Positions 13,064-23,376 of a stretch of DNA of 64,000 nucleotides are shown here, one piece after another. The DNA is from Viola odorata (taxonomy: Eukaryota > Streptophyta > Magnoliopsida > Malpighiales > Violaceae). Location of the stretch: the NCBI GenBank assembly GCA_963691705.1, contig OY829541.1, positions 54,421,931-54,485,930 of the forward strand, written 5' to 3'. Below the pieces are notes generated by a model. It was given only the letters and a program-made list of their open reading frames with translations. It was not told the origin of the DNA and made no database searches. Each line of letters opens with the position of its first letter. Positions within the stretch are counted from its first letter, which is position 1. The position numbers and the translations under genes were made by a program.

Positions 13064-13369
13064 ATGAAAAGACCTATTACTATGTGTTCTTATTCAGTAA
13101 TGTGTCGTATTGTAATCTAATAATGAGAGTGAAATTCAGTGACAGAAAGGAAGAAAGAATATGTTTTTCTTGCTAATATTATCACAAATGTTGTATTGCT
13201 GTATCTGTGCAATCAAGAATAAATAAATGTTTTGTTGATTTTTATTGCAAGAAATCTTCTCTGTGCATGCTCATACCCAATTGACTAATCAGATGAGAAA
13301 AGAACGGTATGTAGTTAGAAGTTTTGTTCAAAGTCATGAGTCGTGCAAGAATCACTTTCAATGGCGTGC
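13064..13369. other. intergenic, PP2-1 3' region
   Basis: About 300 bp holding the PP2-1 3' UTR. It contains an aataaataaatg polyadenylation-like stretch near 13220 and ends at the target duplication of the TRIM-like element. Confidence 0.5.
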
Positions 13370-13374
13370 GATGA

Positions 13375-14211
13375 TGTTAGAAAATTCAAAAACAACAGCT
13401 AAAGAAAATAAAAATATGATTATAGATGATGAGATGATGGAAATATATTTTACAGACACAAAGAAATCAAAGAGACACAACTTTCTTTTTCTTTTTTCTG
13501 GAAAATTTCTGTTCTACGGTCTAGATTGTAGAACCGCACAAGCTTCTTCTTTTTTCTCTTGTTCTACACCATGGTAGAACCTGCAAACTTTTGATTCTTC
13601 TCTCCTCACAAAGATTTCTTTTCTTTTGATGAGAGTGGTGGGCCACCCGGGCACACACTTTTCTACTCTCATCCACAATTTCTTGATTTTCTTTTTGGGA
13701 GGGAAATCTGTGGTTCCAACCGTCTTTTCTGCAACATGGTGGATGCATATTTATAGGCATTCCACCGACTTACTTTTTCTACATACTTCTACACACTTCT
13801 ATTTTCTACACGTGGCTGAACATTCTAGATTATTACAGATGTGCACACCATTTAATGACACGTGGACATTTTAGAAGACAAATGCTACTGTTGATGACGC
13901 TTGATACTAGATGTCGCTTGATGCCGCTTCACTTGATGTCGCTGAGATGCCGCTTCACTTGATGTCGCTTGACACCTTGCTGATGTCGCTTGACACCTTG
14001 ATGATGTCGCTTGACAACTTGATGATGTCGCTGAACTTGATGACATGGCTTCTTGATAACTCTGAGGTTGCCGCTTGATGATTACGCTTGCTTGCAGGTA
14101 TCGCCAAGTTGCCGCTTCTTTGTTAACATGCCTTTGACGCCAAGGTTGGTGGTACCAACATGATGACGCTGCTGCTTGATTGTTAATGCCAAGGTGGTGT
14201 TGATTTCAACA
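13375..14211 (-). repeat. 3' LTR of the TRIM-like element
   Basis: 837 bp. It differs from its partner by scattered substitutions and an extra tandem copy of about 22 bp within the block of GATGTCGCTTGA-type repeats (about 13,890-14,040). Confidence 0.88.
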
Positions 14212-14441
14212 CTCCCCCTCAACACCAACTTGATAATTTTTCCTTTTTGCCACACGAATAAGATCAGCTCTTTTATTTCTCAACTGCAACTTCATCTGCT
14301 GCCAAAATTTTCTGCTGTTTTTTTTTTTCTCTTTCTCTGCGACTTTTGCAACTGTTGCTGGTGTGCTTGCTGTTCCACAGGTCCCTTAAGATCAGAAAAT
14401 CTGCTAACCATAGGCTCTGATAACCATAAGCTCCGCTACCA

Positions 14442-15256
14442 TGTTAGAAAATTCAAAAACAACATCTAAAGAAAATAAAAATATGATTATAGAAGATGAG
14501 ATGATGGAAATATATTTTACAGACACAGAGAAATCAAAGAGACACAACTTTCTTCTTCTTTCTTTTTTCTGGAAAATTTCTGTTCTACGGTCTAGATTGT
14601 AGAACCGCACAAGCTTCTTCTTTTTTCTCTTGTTCTACACCATGGTAGAACCTGCAAACTTTTGATTCTTCTCTCTTCACAAAGATTTCTTTTCTTTTGA
14701 TGAGAGTGGTGGGCCACCGGGGCACACACTTTTCTACTCTCATCCACAATTTCTTGATTTTCTTTTTGGGAGGGAACTCTGTGGTTCCAACCGTCTTTTC
14801 TGCAACATGGTGGATGCATATTTATAGGCATTCCACCGACTTACTTTTTCTACATACTTCTACACACTTCTATTTTCTACACGTGGCTGAACATTCTAGA
14901 TTATTACAGATGTGCACACCATTTAATGACACGTGGACATTCTAGAAGACAAGTGCTACTGTTGATGACGCTTGATACTAGATGTCGCTTGATGCCGCTT
15001 CACTTGATGTCGCTTGACACCTTGCTGATGTCGCTTGACACCTTGATGATGTCGCTTGATAACTTGATGATGTCACTGAACTTGATGACATGGCTTCTTG
15101 ATAACTCTGAGGTTGCCGCTTGATGATTACGTTTGCTTGCAGGTATCGCCAAGTTGCCGCTTCTTTGTTAACATGCCTTTGACGCCAAGGTTGGTGGTAC
15201 CAACATGATGACGCTGCTGCTTGATTGTTAATGCCAAGGTGGTGTTGATTTCAACA
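14442..15256 (-). repeat. 5' LTR of the TRIM-like element
   Basis: 815 bp, ending in TGTTAG/CAACA on the plus strand. It contains GATGTCGCTTGA tandem repeats (about 14,980-15,060) and paired G-box and heat-shock-like motifs at 14880-14947. Confidence 0.88.
14880..14947. promoter_or_regulatory. G-box and heat-shock-element-like cluster in the TRIM LTR
   Basis: Within 68 bp: CACGTG at 14880-14885, GAACATTCTAGA at 14889-14900 (GAAnnTTCnnGA), CACGTG at 14930-14935, and TTCTAGAA at 14940-14947. The same block is at 13808-13880 in the other LTR, but there the last motif is mutated to TTTTAGAA. The match to HSE and G-box consensus is direct; heat or ABA control is inference. Confidence 0.5.
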
Positions 15257-15590
15257 GATGATGATGAACTTCGATCTCAAGGGGAAGAAATTGAGATTTC
15301 GTAATAGTCCTCCATGAACAGCTAAGTATTAGAAAAAGAAAAAGAAACTGGAGGAAAAGAAAAGAGTGTTAAAGATGAGAAGAACAAGAAAGAAAGCAAA
15401 AGCTATGGGCCATGGAATGCTCTTTCTTATCAGAATACGTGTAAACCAAGATGCATGGGTTCTCATAGCTTTACGCCACTTGGTGGAGTGATTCAAACTT
15501 CTCTCCCTTTTCCTAATGTTTATATATCTACATACTTGAAGTTCTAGAGCTCATTCTCAATTCTTAAGTAGAAAACTTCTGAAGGGGAAC
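15257..15590. other. PP2-2 promoter region
   Basis: About 330 bp between the TRIM target duplication and the PP2-2 start codon. It includes the TATA box at 15521. Confidence 0.5.
15521..15528 (+). promoter_or_regulatory. TATA box of PP2-2
   Basis: TATATATC lies 63 bp upstream of the ATG at 15591, a good position for a core promoter with a short leader. Confidence 0.6.
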
Positions 15591-18500
15591 ATGGTTAGTG
15601 AGCAAAGACATGGTGTGTCTGGTCCTCACTGGACGGGTGTAAGTGACTTCTCTTTTCTGTTTGTTTTTATGGTGTCATTACGAATCTTTCGGTTTCGCTT
15701 GCTTAGTGATAATACAAAAGTATATCACAAGGGCATAACGGACATTGTACCTTCACAAAGTACCGTTGACCAGTCAAAACGGCACATGACCGGTTTGACC
15801 AAGTCAAACATATGAAACGGCATCGTGACCGATTGATCAAGTCAACGGGAATAAGTGACCAAAGGACAAGTCTAGCCCGATCGCCTCAAAACGGCACGAA
15901 GCCGATCCACTCGCTAAGCTGTGAGGAAACGGATCGACACCTCTGCAAACATTGACCAGGTCAAGGGTCTCCAAACGGCAGCATGCCGATTACACACAAC
16001 GGCAGTGTGCCGATTCTCTACAAACGGCTCCTTGCCGATTCGGTATAAACGGCTTAAAGCCTACAATAAAGGTACACTGTATACTATTTCTATTAAATCA
16101 GTGGTCAAAGCCACACATGGGAGACAACATTTCCTGCTCCCACTCAACCATTATAAAACTATTACCCATGAGGGATATTTATCCTCCCAAAGGTATGGTC
16201 TCTACTTTATAATTATTAACTCTTACTTTTAAACCACTTTGTGGAAAAAAGAGGAGAGGTGTCAGTAGATCTAACCACTCTAACCACTCTAGTCCTACAT
16301 AAGGACTAGAGGGAAAGAGGGGAAGGACAGATCGGGAGCTCCCAAAAAGAGACAGACACTGTTCCGATATACATTCTCTGCATCTTAATCCAAACACTGA
16401 CTTTGGCATTGGAGATTCTCCGCCGGAGCAAGCCTCCGGTGGTTTTGCAGGTCGCTCAAGGGGCTCCGACCACACCCCCCGGCATGCCATTAGACGGAAA
16501 AGCCCTCTCATCCACTCTTGGATTATCAAATGGTGCTCTCGTTGAGAGCTTTTGAAGTTTCAAGTGAGCAAGCCTTGAGATTCAAAGCTCTTTCTTCTCA
16601 ATAATTTGGGGTTTTCATTTCCAAAAATGGCATCCAATCAAAATTTTCAATTAAATCAACCTGCTGGTGCTGCTGCTGATCAACGTGGATCACCACCGGT
16701 GCAAACTTCATCTCCTCATGTGGGACTAAACACCACGGCTCAACAACATAATTTTCCAGAAATCCCTTGTCCAGGCACAACCTCAGAGGTCGTTAACTCA
16801 GCCATCATGCTCGAGTTTGCTGCCCTGCACCAAAGGATGAACGTGATGATGCAAACGTTCATAGGAGGAGTTCCTCCACCAGTCAACCAGCCAGTTGTTC
16901 CTCAACGGATCTACAATCAACAGGCAGTAGAACCATCTTTGGAGCCACCACCAGGCCATCAAAGTGCAGATCTACCCAGAGGGGAAGACATAGAAGAATT
17001 TGTCAACCAAATAGCTCAACGCAGCGCAAGAAGGAGCCATGAACAATCATCTCAAAGTAGATCCGAGAAAAGGAGAAGCAGAGAGAGATCGGTGACTCCA
17101 CACCAACCAAGGAGAGATCATGATAGAGATAATCCAGATCTGTTTAAACGGTCTGTTCAACAACCAGATCGCGAGGAACAGGACGATGATCCAAGAAATC
17201 CGTTAACACTTCGGGTTCGGAAACATCAAGTGAGCAGGCATGTCAAGCTACCATCCGATCACTACCATGGGACAACAGATCCGACGGTTCATGTGAGTTT
17301 AGTAAAGAAACATGTTAAGTTTTTTACTAGAAAGGATGAGGCTTTGTGCCAAATATTTGTAATAACCCTTAAAGGGATAGCCAACACTTGGTTTGAAAAG
17401 TTACCGGCCGGATCCATTGACTGTTTCGAGCAACTGGAAAAAGCATTCAGAAGCCGATTCAGCTCATGTATACCGACGGAGAAATCTTCAGCCGTTCTGT
17501 TTGACATGATGCGACGGTCAGGAGAATCGTTGGCTGCATACGTGGCTAGATTTAGCACAGAGCTAGCAACTCTTCCTGATGTAGCACCCAATCTTGCAGC
17601 AGAGGCGCTGAAAAGAAATTGTAAATATAGAGAGTTGGAGAATGCTCTGATTGCAAATACTCCTAAAACCTTGGATCTTTTGCGGATTGAGGTAGAAAAA
17701 TACTCCAGAATGGAAGAAGCAGACTACCGAAGGAGGAAACGGGAGGAACCCGATCTCCAAAGTTGAGAAAAGAAGCAAACGGCATGAAGCCGATATGCAA
17801 ATCGGTCAACCGATTTCTCTGCAATGCCGTCGTCCAGATCAGAGGGCAAAACGGCAATATTTGCAAAACGGCATCTGGCCAAGCGGTCAAAACGGAGATA
17901 AGTCCAATTTGTTTTGTCTTTTTAATTGTTTCTGGAATATTATGTATAGCATGAATTATCAAATATTTCAAAACAATGAAAAATATATATTCGCAAGTAT
18001 TGTTTCTCATATGATTGCAGATCTCGAGAAAACAAAAATTAAACCAACCGCGGAGGTAAGTCATCTTAGACCGAACCGCGTTATCAAAATCAAATCAACC
18101 GCGGACGTAAGTCATCTTAGACCGAACCGCGTTATCAAAATCAAATCAACCGTGGACGTAAGTCATATTAGGCTGAACCACGTCACCAAAATCCAAGAAT
18201 TGACAATACATATATTGCAAACGATACATATATTGCAAACGATACATATATTGCAAACGATACATATATTGCAAACGATACATATATTGCCAACGATACA
18301 TATATCGCCACCAAGGCATATATCGTTATTGAGGCATATATCGCTATTGATGCATATATCGCTATTGATGCATATATCGCTATTGATGCATATATCGTTA
18401 TTGATGCATATATCGTCATCAAGGCATATATATATTGTCATCACATAAAGACCATGTTGGTCCTGCTGATCAGACAGACAGCAAAATTACAAAGTCCGCT

Positions 18501-21500
18501 CCAAAACGGCAAAGATACAAGGTCCGTTGCAAGCGGCAAATTTTCAAAGACATCTTCTGCCTTATCAATCGGCAATATTGTCAAAACGGCCCAGTGCCAA
18601 ATCGACAAAGAGGCCAAGTCAAAACGGTTGCAAACCTCAAAACGGCCATAACAGAACGGCAAGCGCCCGATTCTGCTAAACAAAAAGAGATAAGTTCAAT
18701 TTCAATTGTTCTATCTTTGTCTTTATTTTTCTGGAGTATGATATATATATAACAGAAATCATTAAACAGTAGCAATTACTAAAAATTGCAAAATTATATA
18801 TATATTCCGAATGTTAATTGTTCATTACAAAAGGAGCCAAATCGGCATTAACCAAAACATTGCTAGATGTTCATACTAACGGCCCAGATCCAGAAGCGGC
18901 GTTAAGGCCAACAGGAACATCATCATCATCTTCGTCTACATCTGAATCGGAGAAAGGTTCATACTCCTTAGCTTCGGCAATCCTTTCTCCAGCAGCAACA
19001 TATCGCGAGAGATTGTCAGGGTGGAAATTCTTCTCGCCATAATAGGAGACATAGCTCTCCAACATGATGTTCTTCATCCTCTCTCTCCACCAACCGATCT
19101 TCTCAGGAACTTTCAACAGCTCTGCTTCCTTAACGGCAATGTCATTTCTGGCAGCTTGCAAATCGGATCGGGCTGCGCTAAGTTCCTCAGTTAGCTTGGC
19201 AACGGAATCGGCAAGAGAAGTTTTCTCTCCCGAGAGCAAGGCGACGGAATCGGATAGAGCAGTCTTCTCCTCTAGCAGCTCACCGTTTCTCCTCTGCTCA
19301 TCCCTGACCATGGCAGAAAGACCATCTCTTTCTTTTAGGCTGTCAGCCAGTCTGCTTCGAGCATCCATAACGGCTTTTTTGTCCGTCTCATGAGAGGCCT
19401 TCAAAGTCTCATTCTCTTTCTGAAGGGAAGCGACTTCAGCGGTTGATTGCCGAAGTGCCTCTCTGCCCTTTTCAAGCTTTAACTCAACGGCCTCAGCTGC
19501 GTAACGGGTAGCGCACAAGCCGCTGTAGAAAATACTTTGCATATGGGAGAAATGGCAACTCAGCTCCAAACGGTGATAATGTTTCCTGTCGGCATCGTTG
19601 GCAAGCATCTCACCAATCAGTTGACCGGTCCTATAATCTTTGCTGCCAGGACTCTTCAATTCGAGAGATCGGCGGCAGCTTTCTCCAAAATTGTTTAAGC
19701 TAACCGTGTGAGTAATCTCCCCGTCAGGACCATGACTTGAGAGATAACCTCTATGAACGGAAGGAGGAGCGACTGCATGATCATCAGAAGTAAACGGCTC
19801 AGGCAAAGGTGGACCGGCAACCCAGTGCAGGTTAACCGGCATCGGCGATGAAGGACCTGGCTGAACTGGATCAGGAATGCTCTCGGAAGCGACCGGTGTG
19901 CCCGCGAAAACGGGAGAGTGATGCTGTAACGGCGTCTCCAAAGGGGGAACCGAAGCCCCTGAGCCATCAGTGCAAACGGAAAAAGGAATGTTTGTAGCAG
20001 GCCTTGAAACGGTTTCAGCCGTTTCGATGTTCTCTGGTTCGGAAACGGCGGATGCCCGTTGTGCTTCACCGGCAGCCCGCTTTGCTTCAGCTTTCCTTCT
20101 CTTTCTGAGAATTCGTTTGGCAGCTTTCATGACTTGGGGATCAGGATCTGGCAGATTGGAGGTCTCAACCGTCTTGCTGACCCGTCGCCGTTTGATGATA
20201 AGAGGGGGATCTTCTTCTTCTTCTTCATCGAACGCAAAATTCACCGTTGTGTCTGGTATAGCCGATTGCTCACCTCTCTCCTCAGCGGCTTCTTCGGCCA
20301 CCATTCCCTCATCAATCGGCTCATCGACCAGGGGACCTTCATCCTCAGTTCGGTCTTCAGCCGATTCATCATCAGTCTGCATTCTATCTTCGGCAGGAGC
20401 TTTGGCCTTAGCAGAAATCAGCCGAATCGAAGAAACGGAAGCAGAAACAACCTTCTTAGCTTTCTTGGCCTTCCCTGCAAAACGGAATTTGTGTAAGAAT
20501 ACAACAAGGACAAAGCGGAGTATGGCTGGAGTTAGTAAAAGCTCACCAAGAACGCAATCAGACAACGGCACGCCGATTGCCAGGTACCGTGTGTGGAACG
20601 GCGTGTTAACCGACAGCAACAGGTCAACTTGGGATTGAAGAGTCTCACCAAGGTTATCCGGCCTGAGCCAGTGTTTCTCATTCATTTCCCGATTAAACCC
20701 AGAAGGCCATTCGGCCGAAGAAGATGTTGCAACCAAAAAGAAGCGTTCTTTCCAATCCTTGACAGAAGAGTCATACCTTTGGAAGATCTCGTTAAAATGA
20801 GAATCCCGACGGGGGCGAATCATCATCAAGCTCCCACGGTTTGTCAGATTAAAGAAATACTTAAAAAGGGTCAGCGAAGGCGATTTGATCCCATTCAACT
20901 CGCAGACCTTAAGGAAAGCATAAATGCCAGCCCAGGAATTCGGAGTAATGTGGGCTGGGTTCAGCAGATGCTGGGTCAACAAAGCTTTGACCATAGAATC
21001 AAGGGGAAGCTTAAAACCAAAATCAAACATCCTTGAGTATAAAACCCTAGTGTTATCTTCAAAGCTACTGTTTAACCTAACATCGGGAGAAGCAACAATG
21101 GCAGAATACTCATCAGTCAACTCAATCTCTAAAGCCTCCATCTCGGCATACAACTTGTCTTCACTATCTAACTTAGTGGGAGTTCTATCAATGATCTCAT
21201 CAGTAACTAGAGGACGTTTGGGTACCATTCCTAAGTCTCAAGCGATAAAGCGGAGAGGGAAAAGGAGTGGGTAAATACCTAAAAATGCAGAGATCTTGAA
21301 GAGCGGAACCCAGAAGTGCGGGAGGAAGTTGCAGAAATGAGAGAGAAAATAAGAGAAAATTTTGTGAGGAAGAAGAAAGTGAGAGCGGCGTTGTGAAAGA
21401 AAATGAGTTAGGGTTTCCAAGAGAAACCACTTTTGAAAAGAGAAAACTCTTCAACTCACATCCGTTCCAGCGAAACAATGACAAGTGGCAGGACCAATTG

Positions 21501-23376
21501 TGATCAGACTGACACACGTCACTAAAGCTGCAGAGCATTAAATGAGAAAACGGCGCAGGCGCTTCTCACAAGTTTTGAATTTCGAAATTCAAACTTGTCA
21601 GAGAACGAAGAGACGTTTCTCCTAGAAAGTTCAACCAGCAATCATCATTTTATGGGAAAATGCCACGTCAATGGGTATGCATTTAAATGCATTAATCCTT
21701 CTTTATTGACATTTATTATTTATTTGCAGGATTGAGAGAAAAAACTCAATAACTGCATCGAATTAAAACAAACGGCAGCATGCCGATTGACAAGCATCAA
21801 GCCAGAAACGGCAAGCCCTTGGTAAACACTCGGGCTCGTTTGTTGTTGGGCCTCTGATAATACAAAAGTATATCACAAGGGCATAACGGACATTGTACCT
21901 TCACAAAGTACCGTTGACCAGTCAAAACGGCACATGACCGGTTTGACCAAGTCAAACATATGAAACGGCATCGTGACCGATTGATCAAGTCAACGGGAAT
22001 AAGTGACCAAAGGACAAGTCTAGCCCGATCGCCTCAAAACGGCACGAAGCCGATCCACTCGCTAAGCTGTGAGGAAACGGATCGACACCTCTGCAAACAT
22101 TGACCAGGTCAAGGGTCTCCAAACGGCAGCATGCCGATTACACACAACGGCAGTGTGCCGATTCTCTACAAACGGCTCCTTGCCGATTCGGTATAAACGG
22201 CTTAAAGCCTACAATAAAGGTACACTGTATACTATTTCTATTAAATCAGTGGTCAAAGCCACACATGGGAGACAGCATTTCCTGCTCCCACTCAACCATT
22301 ATAAAACTATTACCCATGAGGGATATTTATCCTCCCAAAGGTATGGTCTCTACTTTATAATTATTAACTCTTACTTTTAAACCACTTTGTGGAAAAAAGA
22401 GGAGAGGTGTCAGTAGATCTAACCACTCTAACCACTCTAGTCCTACATAAGGACTAGAGGGAAAGAGGGGAAGGACAGATCGGGAGCTCCCAAAAAGAGA
22501 CAGACACTGTTCCGATATACATTCTCTGCATCTTAATCCAAACACTGACTTTGGCATTGGAGATTCTCCGCCGGAGCAAGCCTCCGGTGGTTTTGCAGGT
22601 CGCTCAAGGGGCTCCGACCACACCCCCCGGCATGCCATTAGACGGAAAAGCCCTCTCATCCACTCTTGGATTATCACTTAGTGATTTAGTATTTTCATTA
22701 AAATCAAAGATGTTCTCGTAATTATGTCATAACCATGCAAGTAATTGATCCTGAGGTCAATTTCTATTCTACAGGATGGCTCTTCTGTTATTGAATTAGA
22801 CGGTTCTTCATCATATGGAGTGCCAGTCAAGGCTCTAAGCATCATATGGGGAAACGATCCCCGATACTGGCAATGGATCACCCTTTCAGAAGAAGATGCA
22901 AGGTTGAACATGCGAAAATTGTACAATTCACTTGATTTTCTACATGTTTATGTATAGATTCAACTTCTCATGTTCTTGATTGGATCAGGTCAACTGGGTT
23001 CAAAGAAGGTGCTATGCTCCTTCAAGTTAACTGGATTGAAGTCACCGGGAAAGTACCGGCGACTACATTCAGGATCGGTTCGAGATTTGGTGTACACTTT
23101 ATAATAAAGTTTCTGGTTGATGCATTTGGTTGGCATTCTGTTCCAATCAAGTTCAAAGTGAAAGTTAATGGAGAAGAGACGGTGAGACGCGTCGTGATGG
23201 AATCATACAGGGAGAAACATGATCAATGGCATGAGATTTACGGCGGCGAGTTTACAGTGGCAAAGAGCAGCGGAGATGGAGATCATGTGGAGTTTGGAAT
23301 GTTTGAGGTTGAGAGTGAGTGGTGGAAAGGCAGCATGGTTCTTGCAGGTATCAAGATTAAGACAACGGAAGGATAA
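15591..23376 (+). CDS. phloem protein 2-like lectin, copy 2, with a 7 kb retroelement in intron 1
   Basis: Exons 15591-15638, 22775-22902 and 22989-23376 join in phase to 187 aa. Exon 1 codes MVSEQRHGVSGPHWTG and ends at a GTAAGT donor. Exon 2 has VKALSIIWGNDPRYWQW. Exon 3 has VNWIEVTGKV, IKFLVDAFGWHSVP and FGMFEVESEWWKGSMVL. All are PP2 lectin blocks and none is damaged. Intron 1 is 7,136 bp because a 6,970 bp LTR element plus its 5-bp duplication landed in it; the ancestral intron would be 161 bp. The element is on the same strand as the gene, so its LTR signals could cause premature polyadenylation. The exons could still be joined if the intron is removed; expression is unknown. This copy aligns with PP2-1 in exon phase and length. 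Confidence 0.87.
15707..16528 (+). repeat. 5' LTR of element 1
   Basis: 822 bp, rich in AACGGC...GCCGAT motif pairs in its first 400 bp. The only difference seen from the 3' LTR is A versus G in the gggagacaacatttc segment (near 16126). An inverted pair AGTCCTAcataAGGACT lies near 16291. Confidence 0.93.
16531..16549 (+). other. primer-binding site of element 1
   Basis: TGGTGCTCTCGTTGAGAGC begins 2 bp after the LTR, the expected PBS position. It is itself a perfect hairpin (GCTCTC-GTT-GAGAGC). The primer tRNA was not identified. Element 2 has the same site with one change (TGGTGCTTTCG...). Confidence 0.7.
16627..17766 (+). CDS. retrotransposon gag (capsid-type) protein of element 1
   Basis: 379 aa from ATG 16627 (MASNQNFQ). 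The first 170 residues are low-complexity, proline/glutamine- and arginine-rich. Residues about 200-370 form a retrotransposon-gag domain: SRHVKLPSDHYHGTTDP, IANTWFEKLPAGS, FEQLEKAFRSRF and ESLAAYVARFSTEL. It stops after EEPDLQS, with no CCHC zinc knuckle and no protease. The element 2 copy stops one residue later, so this end is native rather than a nonsense mutation. It likely forms capsids or binds those of a helper element. Confidence 0.9.
   Translation: MASNQNFQLNQPAGAAADQRGSPPVQTSSPHVGLNTTAQQHNFPEIPCPGTTSEVVNSAIMLEFAALHQRMNVMMQTFIGGVPPPVNQPVVPQRIYNQQAVEPSLEPPPGHQSADLPRGEDIEEFVNQIAQRSARRSHEQSSQSRSEKRRSRERSVTPHQPRRDHDRDNPDLFKRSVQQPDREEQDDDPRNPLTLRVRKHQVSRHVKLPSDHYHGTTDPTVHVSLVKKHVKFFTRKDEALCQIFVITLKGIANTWFEKLPAGSIDCFEQLEKAFRSRFSSCIPTEKSSAVLFDMMRRSGESLAAYVARFSTELATLPDVAPNLAAEALKRNCKYRELENALIANTPKTLDLLRIEVEKYSRMEEADYRRRKREEPDLQS
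18046..18198 (+). repeat. 51-bp tandem repeat in element 1
   Basis: Three units with 51-bp spacing, each starting AACCG(C/T)GGA(G/C)GTAAGTCAT and containing CGTTATCAAAATC-like segments (units at 18046, 18097, 18148). It is located between the gag and antisense ORFs. Only one related copy remains in element 2. Confidence 0.85.
18208..18435 (+). repeat. 18-bp tandem repeat in element 1
   Basis: About a dozen units with 18-bp period. The first run is tatattgcaaacgataca; then it drifts to tatcgctattgatgcata and related variants. Because the period is a multiple of three it encodes a spurious HILQTI hexapeptide repeat, which is not a gene. Confidence 0.88.
18871..21228 (-). CDS. antisense 785-aa ORF of element 1 (putative gypsy-type transposon protein, PF04195-like)
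   Basis: 785 aa from ATG 21228 (MVPKRPLVTDEII). The N-terminal 260 residues resemble the plant family named putative gypsy type transposon (NSWAGIYAFLKVCELNG, FFNLTNRGSLMMIRPRR, WPSGFNREMNEKHWL). The middle is acidic and basic low complexity with bipartite basic clusters (KRRRVSK, KRILRKRRKAEAKRA). Residues about 590-715 are a strong coiled coil (LKLEKGREALRQSTAEVAS onward). The tail is acidic (SDSDVDEDDDD). No catalytic motif is evident. It is convergent with gag. Its intactness in two independent insertions suggests it matters to the element. A canonical intron-like in-frame segment lies near its middle. Confidence 0.82.
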   Translation of the reverse strand: MVPKRPLVTDEIIDRTPTKLDSEDKLYAEMEALEIELTDEYSAIVASPDVRLNSSFEDNTRVLYSRMFDFGFKLPLDSMVKALLTQHLLNPAHITPNSWAGIYAFLKVCELNGIKSPSLTLFKYFFNLTNRGSLMMIRPRRDSHFNEIFQRYDSSVKDWKERFFLVATSSSAEWPSGFNREMNEKHWLRPDNLGETLQSQVDLLLSVNTPFHTRYLAIGVPLSDCVLGELLLTPAILRFVLVVFLHKFRFAGKAKKAKKVVSASVSSIRLISAKAKAPAEDRMQTDDESAEDRTEDEGPLVDEPIDEGMVAEEAAEERGEQSAIPDTTVNFAFDEEEEEDPPLIIKRRRVSKTVETSNLPDPDPQVMKAAKRILRKRRKAEAKRAAGEAQRASAVSEPENIETAETVSRPATNIPFSVCTDGSGASVPPLETPLQHHSPVFAGTPVASESIPDPVQPGPSSPMPVNLHWVAGPPLPEPFTSDDHAVAPPSVHRGYLSSHGPDGEITHTVSLNNFGESCRRSLELKSPGSKDYRTGQLIGEMLANDADRKHYHRLELSCHFSHMQSIFYSGLCATRYAAEAVELKLEKGREALRQSTAEVASLQKENETLKASHETDKKAVMDARSRLADSLKERDGLSAMVRDEQRRNGELLEEKTALSDSVALLSGEKTSLADSVAKLTEELSAARSDLQAARNDIAVKEAELLKVPEKIGWWRERMKNIMLESYVSYYGEKNFHPDNLSRYVAAGERIAEAKEYEPFSDSDVDEDDDDVPVGLNAASGSGPLV
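21855..22676 (+). repeat. 3' LTR of element 1
   Basis: 822 bp, the same length as the 5' LTR and differing at one visible base. It is followed directly by the CTTAG duplication and then PP2-2 intron sequence. Confidence 0.93.

Larger units (their letters stand above)
13375..15256 (-). mobile_element. TRIM-like (copia-type) LTR element, no coding capacity
   Basis: Two LTRs (13375-14211 and 14442-15256) flank only 230 bp of internal DNA. The element is bounded by the 5-bp target duplication GATGA (13370-13374 and 15257-15261). On the minus strand the LTRs run TGTTGAAAT...TCTAACA. A primer-binding site TGGTAGCGGAGC adjoins the 5' LTR at 14441-14430 and matches the usual initiator-Met PBS at 10 of 12 bases. 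A polypurine tract GAGGGGGAG (14220-14212) adjoins the 3' LTR. These features fix the orientation. No gag or pol remains, so it must have moved in trans. It lies between PP2-1 and PP2-2. Confidence 0.9.
15707..22676 (+). mobile_element. non-autonomous Ty3/gypsy-type LTR element 1 (gag plus antisense ORF, no pol)
   Basis: 6,970 bp flanked by the target duplication CTTAG (15702-15706 and 22677-22681). The two 822 bp LTRs (TGATAATA...GGATTATCA) differ at one base that I can see. Order: 5' LTR, PBS, gag on plus (16627-17766), tandem repeats, a 785-codon ORF on minus (18871-21228), 3' LTR. No protease, reverse transcriptase, RNase H or integrase motif is found in any frame. Extra antisense ORFs are known from Tat-lineage gypsy elements, which is the likely affiliation. 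It must be mobilised in trans. It lies inside PP2-2 intron 1. Confidence 0.92.

Noticed and set aside
16179..16529. 116-codon minus-strand ORF within the LTR (also at 22327-22677 and in element 2)
   Set aside because: Conserved only because LTRs are identical; no family and crosses the LTR edge.
18208..18435. CRISPR-like regular repeats
   Set aside because: Plant nuclear DNA; direct tandem units without unique spacers.
18163..18444. Repetitive hexapeptide ORFs
   Set aside because: Artefact of an 18-bp tandem repeat, open in several frames on both strands.
19970..20638. 222-codon plus-strand ORF opposite the element 1 antisense ORF
   Set aside because: Mirror frame of the real 785-aa ORF; serine-rich low complexity.
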